Notes: generated by a model not told the origin, from the sequence alone. Counted from the stretch's first letter, positions 7,766 through 14,921 are shown. The stretch: DNA of 19,483 nt from Phycisphaeraceae bacterium (GCA_020851395.1 JADZCW010000287.1:1-19483), one strand, 5' to 3'. A program made the numbers and translations.

Positions 7766-7821
7766 GAATGTCTCTAAGCACGGGCGGGACGACGGATGCG
7801 GAACCTGAAAGGACCGGCATC

Positions 7822-8628
7822 CTACCACGGCCGGACGTTGTCCACGTCGGGGGTGTGCCGGCCGGGCAGGGAGCCGCGGCGGAGCGTGTAGATCGGCAGG
7901 TGGTGCGGGCACCAGAACCGCCAGGGGATGCCTGACTCGCCCAGGCCGCGGGAGACGGCGCAGAGCGTGTCCCGGTGCCGCAGCAGGCCCGAGGTCAGCC
8001 GCAGGGGCCAGTCGAGGGTGGAATTAATCATCGCCTTGCCCGGCCAGGGTCGGATCTGCCCCCCGTGGGTGTGGCCGGCGAGCATCAGGTCGATGCCCAG
8101 GTCCGCCGCCACGGGCAGCCACACCGGGGTGTGCGAGAGCAGTAGGTGCAGCGGCCGGTCGCCGTCGGCGGCGTCGTCCTGCCGGCTGAGCACGGCCGCG
8201 ACCGGGTCGCCCAGCGTGCAGGACTTGGTCATGCCGCTGCCCCAGAGGACCATGGGCAGGCCCGGGAGGGTGACCTGGCGGTCATCGATCCAGGTGATCG
8301 GCAACGACTGGCACTGCCGGCGGAAGGCGGGGTCGTCGTGGTTGCCGAAGATGCCGTACATCCCCAGGCGGGGCCGGGCGCCGCGGCAGAGAGTCTGCAT
8401 GACCGTCATGCCCTCGGCGGCGTGCCAGGGCTGATGGGTGTAATCGCCGGTCCAGACGATCAGGTCCAGGCGGAGGTTCGAGAGGATCCAGGCCAGCTCC
8501 CGGTGCCGCGGCCGAAACCGGCGGACGTGCAGGTCCGTGACGTGGGCGATGCGCAGGCCCTGCAGGCTGGCGGGCAGGTGGGGCAGCAGGAGCTCGAAAT
8601 GGTGGGCGGGTCCGGTGTCCAGGGGCAT
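7822..8628 (-). CDS. Calcineurin-like metallophosphoesterase (YkuE-like)
   Basis: A 268-residue metal-dependent phosphoesterase. The full calcineurin-like metal-binding set is visible in order: DLH (D32, H34), GDYT (G61-D62), GNHDD (N97, H98), the SHTP histidine H166, and GHTHGGQ (H186, H188). The spacing and the GHTHGGQIR motif fit the YkuE-type family of peripheral phosphodiesterases, some of which act on lipids such as UDP-diacylglucosamine-like substrates; the substrate here is unknown. The usual YkuE N-terminal membrane helix or Tat signal is absent, so the protein is probably cytoplasmic or loosely membrane-associated. The ATG at 8628 has no visible Shine-Dalgarno. It is divergent from the HTH gene (203-base gap) and upstream of the xylose isomerase gene, with no functional link obvious. 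Confidence 0.9.
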   Translation of the reverse strand: MPLDTGPAHHFELLLPHLPASLQGLRIAHVTDLHVRRFRPRHRELAWILSNLRLDLIVWTGDYTHQPWHAAEGMTVMQTLCRGARPRLGMYGIFGNHDDPAFRRQCQSLPITWIDDRQVTLPGLPMVLWGSGMTKSCTLGDPVAAVLSRQDDAADGDRPLHLLLSHTPVWLPVAADLGIDLMLAGHTHGGQIRPWPGKAMINSTLDWPLRLTSGLLRHRDTLCAVSRGLGESGIPWRFWCPHHLPIYTLRRGSLPGRHTPDVDNVRPW

Positions 8629-8662
8629 AAGTGGGCGTCAAATGGTTGAAAAGAGGCGATCC

Positions 8663-8691
8663 TTGTCCGCAGGCCCGGTATAGAATACATT
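8663..8691 (+). promoter_or_regulatory. Possible sigma-70-type promoter upstream of the tethered HTH gene
   Basis: TTGTCC (8663-8668) and TACATT (8686-8691) are 17 bases apart, inside a short AT-rich island (TATAGAATACATTAG) in GC-rich sequence between divergent genes. TATAGA and TAGAAT in the same island are alternative -10 elements, and on the other strand TATTCT could serve the metallophosphoesterase gene. Inferred from position and composition only. Confidence 0.3.
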
Positions 8692-8816
8692 AGCTGGTCC
8701 ATGGCCTGGGGTTAGCATCCCGGATGATGCCCCCGCCCCGGGCCGGTCCCCGCCCAGAGCCGCCGAGCCCCCTGTCGCGCGATGTGACGCGCCGGACACA
8801 GGATTCGGCCAAGCGT

Positions 8817-8822
8817 AAGGAG
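8817..8822 (+). promoter_or_regulatory. Ribosome binding site deciding the start of the HTH gene
   Basis: AAGGAG, 9 bases before the ATG at 8832 and only 3 bases before an in-frame ATG at 8826. The spacing favours 8832. Confidence 0.6.
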
Positions 8823-8831
8823 AGCATGGTC

Positions 8832-9770
8832 ATGGCCAAGATGTTTTACACGCTCGAAGAGGCGGCCTCGGCGTTGGGTGTGAACGTCGAGGACGTCAAG
8901 ACGCTGGCCGGCTCGGGCAAGCTGCAGCAGTTCCGAGACCGCGACAAGCTGATGTTCAAGCGCGACGAGGTCGACGCCCTGGCCGCCAAGACCGGCAGCG
9001 ACGCGAACTCCTCCTCCGGGACCATCCCCCTGGCCGACAGCCAGGACACCGACAACATCGACTCGCTCCAGGACACGGCTCAGCTCTCCACGGACGAGAC
9101 GGGCCTGCTGCCGGCCGACTCCGCCTCGGGGACCAACATCTCGATCGGCTCGGGCGTGAACGTCTTTGAGACCGGCGAGGTCGATGCCGCGGACCCGCTG
9201 GCGCAGACCCAGGCGATGCCCGCGGGCAGCCTCAGCCAGGACGCCGAGCTTTCGCTCGACAGCATCGGGTCAGGCAGCGGCCTGCTGGACCTGACCCGCG
9301 AGCGGGACGACACGAGCCTGGGCGTCGAGATCGACGAGATCATGCCCCACGACAGCGCGCAGTCCAGCGGCCTTCATGACTCCCTGGCCGGCAGCGGCAC
9401 GGGGGCCGGGACGGCGGCGGGCACGGCCGCGGGATCCCTGGCCGCGGCGTCGGCGATCCTCGAAGAGATCGCGGCCGACGCCGAGGGCGGCGAGGGCGCC
9501 CAGTCGCCTGCCGGCGCGGTCATGATCAGCGGTGCGCAGGAAATCTACGACGGCCCGGGCAGCGGCCTGGTGGCGGGCCTGATGCTCGGGTCGCTGGCCG
9601 TGCTGGTGGTCTGCCTGCTGGTGGCCCTGTCGGGCCTGACCGAGTCGCCGCTGGCGGTGACGGCCGCGCTGGGCGGATCCACCTCGACCGTGCTGATCGC
9701 CGCCGTGGCATTCCTCGCGGTCAGCGGCATCATGGGAGGCATCGGCTGGGTACTGGGCAAGAAGGGCTAA
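8832..9770 (+). CDS. Membrane-tethered helix-turn-helix protein
   Basis: A 312-residue protein. Residues about 5-53 are an excisionase/MerR-like helix-turn-helix (FYTLEEAASALGVNVEDVKT, then the wing KLQQFRDRDKLMFKRDEVDAL), a fold that usually binds DNA. A long acidic Ser/Asp/Gly-rich linker fills about 55-240 and contains GSGLLDLTRERDDTSLGVEI, a block I remember from related planctomycete proteins. Two membrane helices close the protein (about 246-268 and 286-308), ending in GKKG, so the HTH domain would stay on the cytoplasmic face. This would suit a membrane-bound regulator or a DNA-membrane anchor; neither is shown. An upstream in-frame extension is Pro/Arg-rich and lacks a Shine-Dalgarno, so it was not used. 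The downstream psd gene is 113 bases away in the same direction. Confidence 0.85.
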   Translation: MAKMFYTLEEAASALGVNVEDVKTLAGSGKLQQFRDRDKLMFKRDEVDALAAKTGSDANSSSGTIPLADSQDTDNIDSLQDTAQLSTDETGLLPADSASGTNISIGSGVNVFETGEVDAADPLAQTQAMPAGSLSQDAELSLDSIGSGSGLLDLTRERDDTSLGVEIDEIMPHDSAQSSGLHDSLAGSGTGAGTAAGTAAGSLAAASAILEEIAADAEGGEGAQSPAGAVMISGAQEIYDGPGSGLVAGLMLGSLAVLVVCLLVALSGLTESPLAVTAALGGSTSTVLIAAVAFLAVSGIMGGIGWVLGKKG

Positions 9771-9805
9771 GACACGCGGCGTGACGCGGGCCCGGCGTGC
9801 GTGGA

Positions 9806-9814
9806 TGATATTAT
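9806..9814 (+). promoter_or_regulatory. Possible extended -10 promoter for psd
   Basis: TGATATTAT contains the TGn extension followed by TATTAT, about 70 bases before the chosen psd start. No -35 match is seen, as can occur for extended -10 promoters. It lies in the only AT-rich patch of the 113-base gap. Confidence 0.3.
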
Positions 9815-9883
9815 GCCATCCCCCGCCCGGCACGCGTGGGCCGGCCGACGCCAGGATCGTTCGAACACCTCCCGACTTCTCCT

Positions 9884-10603
9884 ATGCTCAGCAGCTACGC
9901 ACGCAAAGAGTGGTCCACCATCCTGGCCATCGGGCTGATGCTTTCGATGACCTTCGCCGTCGTCGGCTGGTGGTGGCTGGTAGCGGTCGTGGCCCTGCCG
10001 ACGATCGCCCTGCTCCTGTTCTTCCGCGACCCGCAGCGCCGCACGCCGACCGAGCGCGGGGTGATGGTCAGCCCGGCCGACGGGCATATCAGCTCGATCC
10101 ACCGGGTGGACCACTTCGAGCCCTTCGGCGAGCCGGCGGTGTGCGTACGGGTGTTCCTGAGCGTGCTGGACGTGCACGTCAATCGCAGCCCCTGTCACAG
10201 CCGGGTGGTGTCCCTGGCCTACCAGCCGGGCGAGCACCGCAACGCCCTGTTGGCCGAGGCGTCGCTGGTCAATGAATCCAACCTGATCGTGCTGCGCCAC
10301 CCCACGAGCGACAAGCCCATCGCGGCGGTCAAGCAGATCGCGGGGCTGATCGCCCGGCGGATCGTCTGCGGCGTGAAGGTCGGGCAGATCCTCCAGCGAG
10401 GCCAGCGGATCGGGCTGATCAAGTTCGGCTCGACCACGGAGCTTTACGTGCCCGAGAGCCTTCAGCCCCAGGTGCTCGTCGAGAAGGGCCAGAAAGTCAG
10501 AGGCGGCGAGACCGCCCTGATTCGCGCGGCCCAGCCGGCGTCGGAAGTGACGACCTATGGTTCGACACCCTCGCAATCCGCCTCGTCGAGCGGTCAGGCC
10601 TGA
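9884..10603 (+). CDS. psd: Phosphatidylserine decarboxylase proenzyme, archaeal-type/short form
   Basis: A 239-residue pyruvoyl enzyme that decarboxylates phosphatidylserine (or an archaetidylserine analogue) to the ethanolamine lipid at the membrane. Two membrane helices at the N-terminus (about residues 10-46, including VVGWWWLVAVVALPTIALL) lead into FFRDPQR and SPADGHI. Then come the family blocks VFLSVLDVHVNRSP, with its conserved His, and IARRIVCGVKVGQ. The self-cleavage motif is FGST, with S183 expected to become the pyruvoyl group, splitting the chain into beta (1-182) and alpha (183-239). This layout is that of the short, archaeal-type form. The first ATG was chosen; it lacks a Shine-Dalgarno, and an in-frame GTG at 9836 would add 16 residues. 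A Ser-rich tail follows the domain. No phosphatidylserine synthase gene is next to it, although psd and pssA are often adjacent. It overlaps the DUF190 gene tail to tail by 10 bases. Confidence 0.93.
   Translation: MLSSYARKEWSTILAIGLMLSMTFAVVGWWWLVAVVALPTIALLLFFRDPQRRTPTERGVMVSPADGHISSIHRVDHFEPFGEPAVCVRVFLSVLDVHVNRSPCHSRVVSLAYQPGEHRNALLAEASLVNESNLIVLRHPTSDKPIAAVKQIAGLIARRIVCGVKVGQILQRGQRIGLIKFGSTTELYVPESLQPQVLVEKGQKVRGGETALIRAAQPASEVTTYGSTPSQSASSSGQA
10594..10603. repeat. Palindromic tail-to-tail overlap of psd and the DUF190 gene
   Basis: TCAGGCCTGA is a perfect 10-base palindrome. Read on the plus strand it supplies the final CAGGCCTGA of psd; read on the minus strand it supplies the same nine bases for the DUF190 gene. 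Both proteins therefore end in Gln-Ala. It leaves no room for separate intergenic terminators. Confidence 0.9.
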
Positions 10604-10947
10604 GGCGGCTGGCCATCTCCGCCGCGATACTTGATGATCTTGACGTCTTCGAGCGTGACCAGGCCCTCGGTCACCATGGGATCGATCTCGGCCAGGAAGG
10701 CCTGGATCTTCTCCGGGCTGTCGACGATCTCGATGACGATGGGCAGGTCCTCGGAGAGGCGCAGGATCTTGGTCGTGTGCAGACGGCTGTGGGCGCCGAA
10801 GCCCATCGGGCCGCGCAGGACGGTGGCGCCGGCAAGATGATCTTGACGTGCCTTAAGGACGATGGCCTCGTAGAGCGGCTGACCGTGCCAGCGGTCGCTC
10901 TCGCCGATGAAGATCCGCAGCAGGCAGCCGTTCTCAGGGATTTTCAT
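10594..10947 (-). CDS. DUF190 family protein, partner of the CrcB fluoride channel
   Basis: A 117-residue cytoplasmic protein of the DUF190 family. The family pattern is visible: LLRIFIGESDRWHGQPLYEAIVLKARQ (residues about 9-35), then GATVLRGPMGFGAHSRLHTTKILRLSEDLPIVIEIVDSPEKI, which has the ferredoxin-like/PII-like layout expected for this group. Its biochemical role is not established; it is often encoded next to or fused with CrcB and is assumed to regulate or assist it. The crcB gene ends 20 bases upstream in the same orientation, which supports this. GGAGG (10957-10961) lies 9 bases before the ATG and rules out the longer in-frame reading upstream. It is the last gene of the five-gene minus-strand run. 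Confidence 0.9.
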   Translation of the reverse strand: MKIPENGCLLRIFIGESDRWHGQPLYEAIVLKARQDHLAGATVLRGPMGFGAHSRLHTTKILRLSEDLPIVIEIVDSPEKIQAFLAEIDPMVTEGLVTLEDVKIIKYRGGDGQPPQA

Positions 10948-10956
10948 GGGCGGGTT

Positions 10957-10961
10957 CCTCC
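10957..10961 (-). promoter_or_regulatory. Ribosome binding site of the DUF190 gene
   Basis: GGAGG on the minus strand, 9 bases before the ATG at 10947, between that gene and the crcB stop codon. It shows that the open frame extending upstream of 10947 is not translated. Confidence 0.65.
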
Positions 10962-10967
10962 GGAGGT

Positions 10968-11354
10968 TCAAGAGCCAAAGAGCACCAGGGAGAACTTCGC
11001 CCCGGCCCAGACGCCGACGAGGCCCAGGCCGTTGCTCAAGAGCACGTTCAGGCCGGCCAGCGTCCACTGGCCCCCCTGGGCGAGGGCGAGCGTTTCCCAG
11101 GAGAAGCTCGAGAAGGTGGTGAATCCGCCCAGCACGCCGATGAGTAGGGCCAAGCGGACTTCTTCCCTCACGAGATAGGGGCCGGTGAAGAGCGTGGCGA
11201 GGAAGCCGATGGTGATGCAACCGATGACGTTGACCGTCAGCGTGCCCAAGGGAAAGGTGATACCGGCCAAGTGCTGTGTCCAGCCGCCGATCAGGTAGCG
11301 AAGCATCGAGCCCAAGCCGCCGCCGACGAAGATGAGCAGGAGTCGTAGTGCCAT
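10968..11354 (-). CDS. crcB: CrcB/Fluc fluoride ion channel
   Basis: A 128-residue four-helix membrane protein that exports fluoride as a dual-topology dimer. Family motifs are clear: GGGLGSMLRYLIGG (residues 11-24), GTLTVNVIGCITIGFLA with the conserved N42, and GVLGGFTTFSSFSWE (residues 73-87) with the Phe-box residues F78 and F81 and the TTFSSFS motif that lines the pore and central sodium site. The sequence is full length and no key residue is missing. The next gene downstream encodes DUF190, a usual partner. The histidine phosphatase gene ends 18 bases upstream, so crcB is inside a transcription unit and would depend on an upstream promoter. I looked for the fluoride riboswitch before crcB and before the first gene of the run and did not recognise one. 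The start lacks a strong Shine-Dalgarno but aligns with the family. Confidence 0.96.
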   Translation of the reverse strand: MALRLLLIFVGGGLGSMLRYLIGGWTQHLAGITFPLGTLTVNVIGCITIGFLATLFTGPYLVREEVRLALLIGVLGGFTTFSSFSWETLALAQGGQWTLAGLNVLLSNGLGLVGVWAGAKFSLVLFGS

Positions 11355-11372
11355 GATGAGTCGAACGCCTGA

Positions 11373-12074
11373 TCAGTCGTGATTGGCCTTGATGCCGCTG
11401 GTCGAGGCGGGCAGGCCGGCGGCGTGCAGGTGAGCGATCTCGGCCAGGTGCAGGCAGCGCGGGGTGGCCCTGCCGGGTTCCCGCTCATCCATCAGGATCG
11501 TCGTGACGGAGCTGGGCGAAAGAAAAAAACTGGCCCAAACGAGCGGCAGGGGCAAGTCTAGCAAATGGGCCAGCCAGGTCAGGCCGAAGCCGCCGTGGCA
11601 AAAGACCACGATTTTGTCCGCGTTCGGGCGGGTGACCTCGTACCAGGGCCCCTGCCGTTGATACCCGAGCTTGGCCAGGAAAACATCGGAGTGCCCCTGG
11701 AGCTTGGCAAAACCCTCGCGGAAGGCGGGGTTGTCGAAAGGTGAAGTCTCGTGCCAGTCGTCGCGGCCCGGGCAGGGTAGCGCCCGCACGAGGTGGCCGT
11801 GGGTGTCCCAGGCGCTGGATCGGCCGTAACTGCCGCCGAGGTCTACGTGCCAGTTGAGCTCAGCCGTCCAGGGCTCGATGGTCACGGGCAGGTTCAATCG
11901 CTCAGCCGTGTAGCGGGCGGTGGCCTGGGCCCGGCCGAGGGGGGACGAGTAGAGGCGATCCGGCCGCAGGCGGGCCATCCAGTCGCTCAGGGCCTTGGCC
12001 TCGAGGTGGCCGGCGGGGGTGAGGGAGTCGATGCTGTAGTCGGGCTCGGCGTGACGGACGATGTACAAACGCAT
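11373..12074 (-). CDS. Histidine phosphatase superfamily protein (phosphoglycerate mutase-like)
   Basis: A 233-residue member of the histidine phosphatase superfamily, cytoplasmic. The catalytic RHG-like motif is IVRHAEP (R7, H8), where H8 would be phosphorylated. The second conserved arginine is in YSSPLGRAQATA (R48). The second catalytic histidine is H159 in VFCHGGFG. An acid such as E71 may be the proton donor. The insert between about residues 75 and 140 (WHVDLGGSYGRSSAWD and following) is longer than in simple phosphoglycerate mutases, so a phosphatase with its own substrate is more likely than a mutase. Its position between a solute-binding protein and crcB, downstream of glycerate kinase, hints at phosphoglycerate or sugar-phosphate chemistry, but that is inference. 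Gaps to neighbours are 21 and 18 bases. Confidence 0.88.
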   Translation of the reverse strand: MRLYIVRHAEPDYSIDSLTPAGHLEAKALSDWMARLRPDRLYSSPLGRAQATARYTAERLNLPVTIEPWTAELNWHVDLGGSYGRSSAWDTHGHLVRALPCPGRDDWHETSPFDNPAFREGFAKLQGHSDVFLAKLGYQRQGPWYEVTRPNADKIVVFCHGGFGLTWLAHLLDLPLPLVWASFFLSPSSVTTILMDEREPGRATPRCLHLAEIAHLHAAGLPASTSGIKANHD

Positions 12075-12095
12075 GGGAAAAGCCAGGGGGTGAGG

Positions 12096-13703
12096 TTAAG
12101 GGTTCAGCGTGTGGGATAGCTCAACGATCTGCCGGTAATGGTCCTGGAAGAAGTGCGTCCAGCGGAGCTGATCTTCCAGAAGGTTCGTCGGCGACGCCTT
12201 CCAGCGGGCGGTCAGGCGGTCGACGGGCTCCTTGAGCACGGCCAGGGCCTCTTCGCGGCGGGGATGATCGGGCGCGGCCAGGACATCGGGCCAGGTGCGG
12301 GCGAGTTCTTCGTCGGGCCAGTGGAGCTGGAGGTCGTCGGGCATGGCGTCGAAGAGGTCGAGCATCCGCTGACGTCGTTCACCCTCGGGCTCGTGGAGGA
12401 TGGCCCTCCAGGCGGTGATCAGGTCCTCGTGGATGTGGATGGCCATCGCCTGCGAGACGGGGGCGACGAGGGGGAAATAGGTGGGCATCCCCCCTGGAAG
12501 CGGTGCGGCGATGGCGAAGGCGTCGACCGGATCGGTCCAGTGGACCATCTCGGCCGGGGTGTAGACGTCGCGGCGGGCGGGCAGGCGGCGGAGCTCGAAT
12601 TGTCGCGGCGTCCCCGGAATCGCCGGCTGGCCGGTGGGAGCAACACGGCGTTGCAGGAGCGTCTGGCCGTCCTTGGAGAGCAGCCAGAGGATGAACTCGG
12701 TGGCCAGCTCTTTGTGGGGTGCGCCGCTCAGGAGCATGACCGGGTCGGCTGTGATGGCGGTCATCCTCGGCGGGTCGACGTAGCCCACGCGGCCGTCGGG
12801 CATGGACTGGGCCTGGTACCGGCCGTAGAAATCGATGCACATGCCGGCCGCGGCCTCGCCGGATGAGACGTCCGTGGGCACGCCCGAGGCGGAGCCTGCG
12901 AATGAGCGTGTGTTGGCGAAGGCACGGCGGAGCACGGACCAGCCGCGTTCGGGGCCGAGACGGCGGAGGATGATGTCGTAGGTCGAGGTGATCGAGCCGG
13001 ACCGGCCGGGGTCAGCGAGCGAAACCTGGTCGAAGTAGCGAGGGTCGGCCAGGTCTGCCCAGGTCATCGGGTCGGGCAGGTCAAGCGAGCGGAGGACGTC
13101 ACGGTTGTAGACGATGCCGAAGCTCGACAAGGCCGTGGCGAACCAAAGCTTCTTGGGATGGTAGAGACGCTCGCCGCCGATCGTGGGCTCGGGGAAGACC
13201 TCTTGGATGAAGGCGTCGGAAAGGTCTGGTTGCTCGGAGATGGGAAAGGTCTTCTTCTGGCCGTCGACGTCGATGCTGACGCCGCGGGCCAGCAGGTCGT
13301 GCTCGAAGTTGCCGCCGCCGAGGAAGAGGTCATAGCCCGAGCCCTGCTGCGGGCGGGCCTGAGCGACCGATGCCTTGGCGTCTGCCTCGTAGGCGGCGAT
13401 GACACCGCGCCGCAGGTCGCTGGTGCCGCCCCAGCTCCGCCAGTCGAAGACCACCCCCGGAAGATTCTGAGTGACGCGCCAAGCATTGAAGCCCTGCTCG
13501 AGCTCGTAGCGGAGTTGATCATTGTGCGGCGTGACGATGATCAGGCGCGGGGAGCCGGCGTCGGCGACGGGGGTATCGTTCTCACGCGAAAAAGCCAGGG
13601 GCAGCAGGACCACAATCACCCAGGCGACGAGGATCACCAACAGCCACGGCGAGACCTTGCCGGAGGACGAGAGGCGGCGATTTGGAGGGGTGCATGGCGT
13701 CAT
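12096..13703 (-). CDS. Membrane-anchored extracellular solute-binding protein (Fe3+/spermidine-type ABC binding-protein fold)
   Basis: A 535-residue protein with an N-terminal membrane helix (about residues 18-38, SPWLLVILVAWVIVVLLPLA) and no lipobox or clear signal-peptidase site, so probably anchored with the rest outside. From residue 53 the sequence follows the periplasmic binding fold used by ferric-iron and related importers: IIVTPHNDQLRYELEQGFNAW, SWGGTSDLRRG, YDLFLGGG, SSFGIVYNRDVLRSLDLPDP, TWADLADPRYFDQVSLADP and ITADPVMLLSGAPHKELATEFILWLLS. A C-terminal extension of about 120 residues exceeds the usual 330-350-residue domain. No permease or ATPase gene is nearby; the ABC ATPase at 2348 belongs to a different importer class. 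The glycerate kinase gene stops 3 bases before this start, so translational coupling is expected. The ligand is unknown. Confidence 0.85.
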   Translation of the reverse strand: MTPCTPPNRRLSSSGKVSPWLLVILVAWVIVVLLPLAFSRENDTPVADAGSPRLIIVTPHNDQLRYELEQGFNAWRVTQNLPGVVFDWRSWGGTSDLRRGVIAAYEADAKASVAQARPQQGSGYDLFLGGGNFEHDLLARGVSIDVDGQKKTFPISEQPDLSDAFIQEVFPEPTIGGERLYHPKKLWFATALSSFGIVYNRDVLRSLDLPDPMTWADLADPRYFDQVSLADPGRSGSITSTYDIILRRLGPERGWSVLRRAFANTRSFAGSASGVPTDVSSGEAAAGMCIDFYGRYQAQSMPDGRVGYVDPPRMTAITADPVMLLSGAPHKELATEFILWLLSKDGQTLLQRRVAPTGQPAIPGTPRQFELRRLPARRDVYTPAEMVHWTDPVDAFAIAAPLPGGMPTYFPLVAPVSQAMAIHIHEDLITAWRAILHEPEGERRQRMLDLFDAMPDDLQLHWPDEELARTWPDVLAAPDHPRREEALAVLKEPVDRLTARWKASPTNLLEDQLRWTHFFQDHYRQIVELSHTLNP

Positions 13704-13706
13704 GAT

Positions 13707-14855
13707 TCACCGCTGGCTCAACCATTCTCGCACGAGATTCGACGTGGCGGCCTCAAGCAGCTCGGCCACACGCCGCATGGATTCCCGGGGGGGCAGGTCG
13801 GGGGCGATGACACGATACCCCTTCAGGCCGTGGTGGAGAAGTTCGTCCACGCCTGGGCCGACGGCGCCGACGAGGGCGTAGGTGGGCACGCCATGCTTCT
13901 CCGCCGCCTTGGCCACGCCAAGACAGGCCTTGCCCGCGAGCGTCTGGCCGTCGAGCTTGCCCTCGCCGGTCAGGCAGAGGTCGCATCCTGCCACGCGGGC
14001 GTCGAACCGGCATGCGTCGAGCACCAGATCGACCCCAGGAAGAAGTTGGGCGCCGAGGAAGGCCACGGCACCCGCGCCTAACCCCCCTGCCGCGCCGCCC
14101 CCGGAAAGGTTCAGCACGTCGATGCCCAAGTCCGCGCGGATGCGATCCGCCAAGTGGGCCAGGCCGGCGTCGAGTTGTTCGACCTGCTCGGGTGTGGCCC
14201 CCTTCTGTGGACCATAAGTGTGCGCGGCCCCGTGCGGGCCGGTAAGTGGGTTCGTCACATCGCAGGCGACGTGGAGTTTGACATTCATCAGGCGGGGATC
14301 GCGATCCGCCACGTCGATACGAGCGATGGAGGAGAGATCACCGCCAGCTAGGGGATGATCCAGCAGCTTGCCGGCGTGATCGAAGAATCGCACCCCCGGG
14401 GCCTGGGCGCATCCGGCTCCGCAGTCGCAGGTGGCGCTGCCGCCGATGCCGAGGATGATCTCCCTCACGCCACGGTCGAGCGCGGCGGCGATGAGCTGAC
14501 CCGTGCCGAAGGTCGTCGTGCGCGTCGGGTCTCGCTGGTCCCGCGGGACCAGGGACAGGCCGGAGGCGGCGGCCATCTCGATCACGGCTCGTTTCGAGGC
14601 GTCTTCGCCGGGCAGCAGACCCCATCGGGCTTCGACGGGCTTGCCCAATGGGCCCAGCACGGTGGTGGTGTGGAACTGCCCCCCTACCGCGGCCACCAGG
14701 GCCTCGACCGTGCCGTCCCCGCCGTCGGCGATCGGGCAGAGGTCCACCCGGCCGTCGGGCACGACATGACGCACCCCCCGGGCCATCGCCTGCGCCGCCT
14801 CGACGACGGCGAGCGATTCCTTGAAGGCGTTGGGGGCACAGAGGACTTTAAGCAT
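13707..14855 (-). CDS. Glycerate kinase (GarK/GlxK family)
   Basis: A 382-residue glycerate kinase that phosphorylates D-glycerate, usually at position 2, feeding glycolate, tartronate-semialdehyde or serine-derived carbon into lower glycolysis. Family blocks are all present: APNAFKESL (residues 7-15), ADGGDGTVEAL (43-53), GIGGSATCDCGAG (136-148; most relatives have Asn-Asp-Gly where this has Cys-Asp-Cys), CDVTNPLTGPHGAAHTYGPQKGA (198-220), GGGAAGGLGAG (252-262) and LTGEGKLDGQTLAGKA (295-310). The start at 14855 matches the family opening M-K-x-x-x-APDAFK; a TTG 10 codons upstream is in frame but unsupported. It is the first gene of a tight five-gene minus-strand run ending with crcB and DUF190, and is divergent from tadA. 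The choice between 2- and 3-phosphoglycerate as product is not visible in the sequence. Confidence 0.94.
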   Translation of the reverse strand: MLKVLCAPNAFKESLAVVEAAQAMARGVRHVVPDGRVDLCPIADGGDGTVEALVAAVGGQFHTTTVLGPLGKPVEARWGLLPGEDASKRAVIEMAAASGLSLVPRDQRDPTRTTTFGTGQLIAAALDRGVREIILGIGGSATCDCGAGCAQAPGVRFFDHAGKLLDHPLAGGDLSSIARIDVADRDPRLMNVKLHVACDVTNPLTGPHGAAHTYGPQKGATPEQVEQLDAGLAHLADRIRADLGIDVLNLSGGGAAGGLGAGAVAFLGAQLLPGVDLVLDACRFDARVAGCDLCLTGEGKLDGQTLAGKACLGVAKAAEKHGVPTYALVGAVGPGVDELLHHGLKGYRVIAPDLPPRESMRRVAELLEAATSNLVREWLSQR

Positions 14856-14916
14856 GGGCTTCACGGGGGGGTGTTGGGCTCGCAAGTCGGCGGCACTGGC
14901 CTTAATCTGGCGGCAC

Positions 14917-14921
14917 GGAGG
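14917..14921 (+). promoter_or_regulatory. Ribosome binding site of tadA
   Basis: GGAGG, 5 bases before the ATG at 14927, in the 71-base divergent gap between glycerate kinase and tadA. This short gap must hold promoters for both; none stands out. Confidence 0.65.

Noticed and set aside
6733..7767. A 344-codon plus-strand frame opposite the xylose isomerase gene
   Set aside because: The minus-strand frame has the catalytic motifs and a strong ribosome binding site; the plus-strand frame shows no recognisable motif.
9792..9839. Near-direct repeat CCGGCGTGCGTGG (9792-9804) and CCGGCACGCGTGG (9827-9839) around the psd promoter candidate
   Set aside because: Two mismatches in 13 GC-rich bases, no dyad symmetry and only two copies; could be an operator but chance is as likely.
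9836..9883. GTG-initiated N-terminal extension of psd
   Set aside because: Adds 16 residues with no Shine-Dalgarno or membrane-like character; the ATG start already places the first helix as in the family.
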